From Bacteroidales bacterium (GTDB lineage Bacteria; Bacteroidota; Bacteroidia; Bacteroidales; P3): a stretch of DNA of 46,947 bases. The position numbers were made by a program, and so were the translations under genes. The notes beneath the pieces are model-generated. The model saw only the letters and a list, made by a program, of their open reading frames with translations. It was not told where the DNA came from and ran no database searches. The stretch lies in NCBI GenBank assembly GCA_017443265.1, contig JAFSOU010000048.1, positions 1 to 46,947 on the forward strand. Reading direction: 5' to 3'. This document shows positions 43,162 to 46,947 of this stretch, piece after piece. The first letter of the stretch is position 1. The number at the start of each line of letters is the position of its first letter.

Positions 43162-43177
43162 CGTTTCACGTGAAACA
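43162..43177. promoter_or_regulatory. parS-like ParB-binding palindrome 2
   Basis: CGTTTCACGTGAAACA, one base from the perfect parS palindrome, 56 bp before mnmG. The next ten bases TTGTGGTTAA are shared with site 3. Confidence 0.78.
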
Positions 43178-43233
43178 TTGTGGTTAAAATGCCGTAAATA
43201 AGTAAGATAAACAATCACGAATAATTATTGGAG

Positions 43234-45120
43234 ATGATTTTTGGCAGTTACGATATAATAGTTGTCGGGGCGGGACACGCCGGCGCCGAGGCAGCGGCGG
43301 CAGCAGCCAACCTCGGCATGAACACCCTCTTGATTACTCAAAACCTCGACACCATCTGTCAGATGTCGTGCAACCCCGCCATGGGAGGCGTGGCCAAAGG
43401 TCAGATAGTGCGCGAAATCGACGCCCTCGGCGGTTTCTCCGGAATCGTTACGGACAACACCATGATACAGTTCCGTATGCTCAACCTCTCCAAAGGTCCC
43501 GCCATGTGGAGCCCCCGCGCACAGTGCGACAAGATGCGTTTCTCCCATTTCTGGCGCAAGATTCTCGAAAACACCCACAACCTCTCGCTCTGGCAGGACG
43601 AAGTGGTGGCGGTAACTACCGAAAACTGCTGCGTTACAGGAGTTGAGACAAAACTCGGCCTTACCATGCTCGCCAAAGCCGTGATCCTCACCAACGGCAC
43701 TTTCCTCAACGGAAGAGTGTACATAGGCGAGACTACCTTCTCGGCCGGACGCATAGGTGAACAGCCCGCCGTAGGACTCTCCGACCAGCTCAAAAACCTT
43801 GGTTTCGAAGTTGAGAAACTCAAAACCGGCACCCCCGTGCGTGTGGATGGCCGGACTATCGACTTTTCCGTCCTCACCGAGCAGAAAGGTGACGAAAAAG
43901 TGGGCAAATTCTCCTTTAACGACACACCGAGACTTACCGAACAGAAGTCCTGTTTTTTGGCCTACACCAGCGAGAAAACCCACGACATTCTGCGTACCGG
44001 TTTCGACAAATCACCTATGTTTACCGGACGTATTCAGGGGGTGGGACCCCGTTACTGCCCTTCCATCGAGGACAAAATAGAGCGTTTTTCCGGCAAAGAC
44101 CGTCACCAGCTGTTTATCGAACCCGAAGGACTGGAAACCAACTCATATTACGTCAACGGTTTTTCCTCCTCGCTACCGTTGCAGGTGCAGCTCGACGCCC
44201 TGCACAGCATACGCGGTTTCGAAAACGCACGTATCTACAAGCCCGGCTACGCTATCGAGTACGACTATTTTCCTCCCACGCAGCTAAGCTATACCCTTGA
44301 AACCAAGCTTGTCGAAAATCTCTATTTCGCCGGACAGATAAACGGCACCACCGGTTACGAAGAGGCCGCCTCGCAGGGACTTGTGGCTGGCATCAACGCC
44401 GCATTGAAGCTGAAAGGCCGTCCTTCGTTTGTGATGAACCGCACACAGTCGTATATCGGCGTGCTTATCGATGACCTCGTTACCAAGGGTGTTGACGAGC
44501 CTTACCGTATGTTCACCTCGCGCGCCGAATACCGTATTTTGTTGCGGCAGGACAATGCTGATGTGCGTCTCACACCGCTATCGCACCAGTTCGGCTTGGC
44601 TTCCGACGAGCGTCTGCGTAGGGTAGAGGAGAAGCTGCATTTCTCCCAACAGCTTACCGCCTGCGTGGAGAATACCTCCGTGTTGCCCAGCGAGGCCAAT
44701 GCGCTGCTGGAGAGTCTCGACACCCCCGCCATAGACCTGAAGGTGAAGCTGAAAAACCTGTTGCTCCGTCCGCAGGTGCATATCAACGATTTGCTTAAAA
44801 TCTCCGCACCCTTGTCCGACACCCTTGCCGCCGTTCCTGAAAATCTTCGCGACGAATGTCTGGAATATTCCGAGGTGTTGGTAAAATATCAGAACTATAT
44901 CTACAAAGAGCAGGAGGTGGCCAACAAGATTTTGAAATACGAGACAGTGCCTCTGAAAGAGGATTTTGACTACTTCGCTTTGCAGTCGCTAAGCTACGAA
45001 GCCCGCGAAAAACTATCCAAGATGCGGCCCAAAACCATAGGGCAGGCATCGAGGATTAGCGGTGTTTCCCCCGCCGATATTTCCGTGCTGATTATCTACC
45101 TCAGCAGGGGCGAAAAATAG
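43234..45120 (+). CDS. mnmG: tRNA uridine-5-carboxymethylaminomethyl modification enzyme MnmG (GidA)
   Basis: 628 residues from ATG 43234 (MIFGSYDIIVVG); an earlier TTG at 43228 is less likely. FAD-binding IIVVGAGHAGAEAA at the N-terminus, MSCNPAMGGVAKGQ and VREIDALGG follow. GRIQGVGPRYCPSIEDKI and the ETNSYYVNGFSSSLP block contain conserved substrate-site residues, and the C-terminal helical domain ends SRISGVSPADISVLIIYL. With MnmE it modifies the wobble uridine of several tRNAs. All family blocks are intact. It is bracketed by two parS-like sites. MnmG lies next to oriC in many bacteria. Confidence 0.97.
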   Translation: MIFGSYDIIVVGAGHAGAEAAAAAANLGMNTLLITQNLDTICQMSCNPAMGGVAKGQIVREIDALGGFSGIVTDNTMIQFRMLNLSKGPAMWSPRAQCDKMRFSHFWRKILENTHNLSLWQDEVVAVTTENCCVTGVETKLGLTMLAKAVILTNGTFLNGRVYIGETTFSAGRIGEQPAVGLSDQLKNLGFEVEKLKTGTPVRVDGRTIDFSVLTEQKGDEKVGKFSFNDTPRLTEQKSCFLAYTSEKTHDILRTGFDKSPMFTGRIQGVGPRYCPSIEDKIERFSGKDRHQLFIEPEGLETNSYYVNGFSSSLPLQVQLDALHSIRGFENARIYKPGYAIEYDYFPPTQLSYTLETKLVENLYFAGQINGTTGYEEAASQGLVAGINAALKLKGRPSFVMNRTQSYIGVLIDDLVTKGVDEPYRMFTSRAEYRILLRQDNADVRLTPLSHQFGLASDERLRRVEEKLHFSQQLTACVENTSVLPSEANALLESLDTPAIDLKVKLKNLLLRPQVHINDLLKISAPLSDTLAAVPENLRDECLEYSEVLVKYQNYIYKEQEVANKILKYETVPLKEDFDYFALQSLSYEAREKLSKMRPKTIGQASRISGVSPADISVLIIYLSRGEK

Positions 45121-45124
45121 CCGA

Positions 45125-45140
45125 TGTTTCACGTGGAACA
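45125..45140. promoter_or_regulatory. parS-like ParB-binding palindrome 3
   Basis: TGTTTCACGTGGAACA, which read on the other strand equals the well-known B. subtilis parS TGTTCCACGTGAAACA. It starts 5 bp after the mnmG stop. Confidence 0.8.
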
Positions 45141-45238
45141 TTGTGGTTAACTATCATAGACCAAGATATTTAGCTCTCTCCGAATGTTGAAAACCCGTCG
45201 CTTTTTGTTCATAACTTGTATTTTTTATCGTTTTTCGC

Positions 45239-45459
45239 CATAACTATCATAGACCATGACTTTTATAAGTTGAAAATTGAGAGTTGAGAGTTGAAAATTT
45301 GGCTTCGACAGGCTCAGCCAACATTTTTTTTGTCGAAAATCGCCTTTTTTTCCACATAACTGTCATAGACCATGATGTTTATAAGTTGAAAAATAAGAGT
45401 GAAAGTTGAAAGTTTGGCTTCGCCAGGCTCAGCTAACATTTTTTTTGTCGAAAAACGCC
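45239..45459. repeat. Direct duplication of about 105 bp
   Basis: Copy A 45239-45344 and copy B 45355-45459 share CATAACT(A/G)TCATAGACCATG, TTATAAGTTGAAA, GGCTTCG, AGGCTCAGC and AACATTTTTTTTGTCGAAAA in order, with a few changes in the middle. A fragment of the same unit is at about 45150-45160. Confidence 0.8.
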
Positions 45460-45464
45460 TCGGA

Positions 45465-45521
45465 GAGGCAAACTCTAAATAACCGCAGACAAACAAAGTG
45501 CAGTCTGAGGTAGTTTGCCTC
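45465..45521. repeat. 57-nt imperfect hairpin
   Basis: GAGGCAAACT (45465-45474) pairs with AGTTTGCCTC (45512-45521), and inside it CAGAC pairs with GTCTG. No T-run follows. Confidence 0.7.
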
Positions 45522-45909
45522 GGGCAACCCCCTAAAGAGACGTAATTCCTCATCTATATTTCGCTTTATCCTCCGATACTTTACCAAATGTGCCAAAAAA
45601 AACGAGATTTGGTAGAAAATCGCAAGGTGGGGCTTGTAAAGGTGTCTTTGCTAAATTTTATGTTCACTGATTTCAATCAGTTAAACAAATAAACAACTAA
45701 ACAGTTAAACAAAAAACCACACCTTCGCATCTTATCGCCTTAACGTCTTCACATATCACATTTCAGTTCGCTGATCACTGATCACAGTTCACGGATTTCA
45801 ATCAGTTTGCAGTTAATCAAATAAAAAGTAAAATACAAAATCACAGTTCACTGATCACACATCACAGTTCACTGAAAAAAGCCACTTGCTTTTTTCCGAA
45901 AAAAGGCAC

Positions 45910-45940
45910 TTGCAAAACTGGATTTTTTTTCTTATATCTG
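45910..45940 (+). promoter_or_regulatory. Candidate promoter upstream of the structured RNA
   Basis: TTG (45910-45912), a 20-bp spacer, then TATATCTG (45933-45940), one base from TAnnTTTG. It would start transcription near 45947. Confidence 0.45.
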
Positions 45941-45953
45941 CAGGTTGAAAACA

Positions 45954-46160
45954 CAATGATTGTTAATATAAATAATTGTAAATAAGGTATATAGAGAAAA
46001 GAATATAAATCATTGAACATCCTTGATGGGCTGCTGGATTAGAATTAGCTCCTCGTAAAAGCATCAGTCGGACAAGGCAACGGATGTTCGCGCTCAATAG
46101 GGCGTGGACAGGATGGTTGTTGTCTGATGCGGCTTGAGCTAAGCCCTAATCCGCACAATT
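45954..46160 (+). ncRNA. Candidate structured leader RNA before the methyltransferase gene
   Basis: Nested complementary pieces stack in order. CAATGATT (45954-45961) with AATCATTG (46008-46015) forms an AT-rich outer stem. GGATTAG (46036-46042) with CTAATCC (46146-46152) and AGCTC with GAGCT form a second. GCATCAG (46061-46067) with CTGATGC (46124-46130), ACAA..CAAC with GTTGTTGT, and TGTTCGCGC with GCGTGGACA (46085-46110) form a long inner rod. An alternative local hairpin uses TGCGG with CCGCA and GGCTT with AAGCC, which would break the second stem. No known RNA family was recognised. The fold is drawn by hand. Confidence 0.55.
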
Positions 46161-46170
46161 TTCCACCGCG

Positions 46171-46198
46171 CCCTCTTTAAGACAAAAAGAGGGTTTTT
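46171..46198 (+). terminator. Terminator/attenuator hairpin abutting the methyltransferase start
   Basis: CCCTCTTT (46171-46178) pairs with AAAGAGGG (46186-46193) around a 7-nt loop, followed by five T's (46194-46198) and at once by ATG 46199. This is either the terminator of the upstream RNA or an attenuator of the methyltransferase. Confidence 0.75.
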
Positions 46199-46921
46199 AT
46201 GCCAAGAAAGAAAAAATATACATTTATTGATTTATTCGCAGGACTAGGCGGCTTTCATTTAGCTCTTAAAAAATTGGGGTATAAATGTGTATTTGCTTCT
46301 GAATTGCGTGAAGATTTAAGAAATCTTTACAGGATTAATTTTCCCGGCACCAGAATAGAGGGAGATATAACCAAAATACCCCCCAAAGATATACCTGCAC
46401 ACGATATTCTTTGTGCCGGTTTTCCTTGCCAGCCATTTAGTCAAGCAGGAAAGCGGCAAGGGTTTAACGATGATAAAGACAGAGGAAATCTTTTTTACAA
46501 TATATGCGACATCCTTGATGTACATCATCCACAATATGTTCTATTGGAGAACGTGGCAAACTTAGAAGGGCATGACAATGGAAATACATGGAATACCATC
46601 AAGAATATGCTTGAGGAGAGGGATTATGAAGTAAGAAAACAAATATTATCTCCTCATCAATTTGGTATTCCCCAGCATCGTAAGCGTATTTATATAGTAG
46701 GTATTCGCCATGACAGGGGTGGGCTAAATATCTTCCATTTTCCCGAACCAACAAATATTCCTTGTGACATACATGATATAATTGATGAGAATGACAACGA
46801 GTATATTCCATTGAAAGAAGATACACGGCATTACTTGGAAATATGGAGTGAATTTGTTCGGCTTGCTGCAGAGAATCTTTGCAAACCCCCTGGTTTTCCC
46901 ATTTGGGCAATGGAATTTTGA
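46199..46921 (+). CDS. DNA (cytosine-5-)-methyltransferase, interrupted by an in-frame TGA
   Basis: 240 codons to a TGA at 46919-46921. Motif I is DLFAGLGGF (11-19), binding SAM. Catalytic Cys77 is in GFPCQPFSQAG (motif IV), ENV is at 117-119 (motif VI), and QHRKR at about 159-163 (motif VIII). The target-recognition part begins after that and the conserved C-terminal motifs IX and X are missing. After the TGA the same frame reads ATYDYVDV, and the family usually has MEFGATY here. So TGA stands where GGA (Gly) is expected, and the gene continues past the window. No restriction enzyme gene is visible. There is no Shine-Dalgarno site, and the start codon touches the T-tract of a terminator. The DNA is AT-richer than that of mnmG. 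Confidence 0.85.
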   Translation: MPRKKKYTFIDLFAGLGGFHLALKKLGYKCVFASELREDLRNLYRINFPGTRIEGDITKIPPKDIPAHDILCAGFPCQPFSQAGKRQGFNDDKDRGNLFYNICDILDVHHPQYVLLENVANLEGHDNGNTWNTIKNMLEERDYEVRKQILSPHQFGIPQHRKRIYIVGIRHDRGGLNIFHFPEPTNIPCDIHDIIDENDNEYIPLKEDTRHYLEIWSEFVRLAAENLCKPPGFPIWAMEF

Positions 46922-46947
46922 GCAACGTATGATTATGTGGATGTACC

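Larger units (their letters stand above)
45121..46198. other. Long gene-free, repeat-rich region with structured elements
   Basis: From left to right: a parS-like site (45125), a 105-bp direct duplication (45239-45344 and 45355-45459), an imperfect hairpin (45465-45521), AT-rich GTTCACTGATCACAGTTCAC repeats (about 45770-45880), a promoter-like pair (45910-45940), and a highly folded RNA-like segment ending in a terminator (46033-46198). No protein gene is supported. Confidence 0.75.

Noticed and set aside
45314..45553. 79-codon minus-strand frame after mnmG
   Set aside because: It runs across the duplicated repeat and the hairpin and has no protein-like features.
46124..46150. CTGATG in the structured leader as a hammerhead ribozyme core
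   Set aside because: The base after CTGATG is C, and GAAA is replaced by CTAA; the core is not met.
45954..46160. Structured leader as a retron msr-msd
   Set aside because: No reverse transcriptase is encoded beside it; the next gene is a methyltransferase.

Overview
The window reads as chromosomal DNA from a member of the Bacteroidota, most likely the order Bacteroidales. The evidence is the recurrent Bacteroidota-type promoter box TAnnTTTG (often TATCTTTG, sometimes with TTG or TTTG 19-20 bp upstream), the near absence of Shine-Dalgarno sites, lipoproteins whose residues after the lipobox are acidic, and two secreted proteins with type IX secretion (T9SS) style C-termini. Gene content is mainly housekeeping, with short accessory islands that are visibly richer in A+T.

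Layout. 1-1089 (-) is the 5' part of a secreted tail-fibre-domain protein. 1090-1952 is a repeat-rich gap. 1953-3545 is a C69-family peptidase, followed by tRNA-Ala(GGC) and a phosphohexomutase on the other strand. 5918-11561 looks like one operon: cysS, dnaG and a membrane protein with two Rossmann (RCK/TrkA-N-like) domains and a possible RyR-like tail. Directly behind it is an AT-rich insertion (about 11562-12457) carrying a kinase-like gene broken by an in-frame TAG; it is bracketed by a direct repeat of the last codons of the upstream gene. 12520-18752 holds creD (-), a VWA-like membrane protein and an oligosaccharide flippase (+), and two paralogous lipoproteins (-). 18840-24605 is all on the minus strand: a radical SAM protein, an AlbA_2/HATPase regulator, a CBS protein, a YbaK-type deacylase, a DUF3267 protease-like protein and nadA. 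A very AT-rich 600-bp gap separates nadA from the rpiB-lutB-deoC operon. 27741-31018 holds an alpha-oxoamine synthase, a GNAT-like protein and a short-chain dehydrogenase, together a plausible sphingolipid/ceramide set. 31431-35801 encodes an acyltransferase and a large DUF4175 protein.

35872-41298 (-) is the main accessory island: a DUF2589 protein, a relative of it, an unknown 180-aa protein and a beta-helix exported protein lie head to tail behind one good promoter, beside a PD-(D/E)XK transposase-like gene. 41571-45120 returns to core genes: an RsbW-like ATPase, a small membrane protein, ybeY and mnmG. The right edge has a repeat-rich gap, a strongly folded RNA-like element ending in a terminator hairpin, and a cytosine-5 DNA methyltransferase interrupted by an in-frame TGA.

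Three ParB/parS-like palindromes (22363, 43162, 45125) are present and two of them bracket mnmG. This suggests that the window is near the replication origin. The items I find most worth following up are the structured leader before the methyltransferase, the insertion footprint around the broken kinase gene, the DUF2589 module, and the parS/mnmG arrangement.
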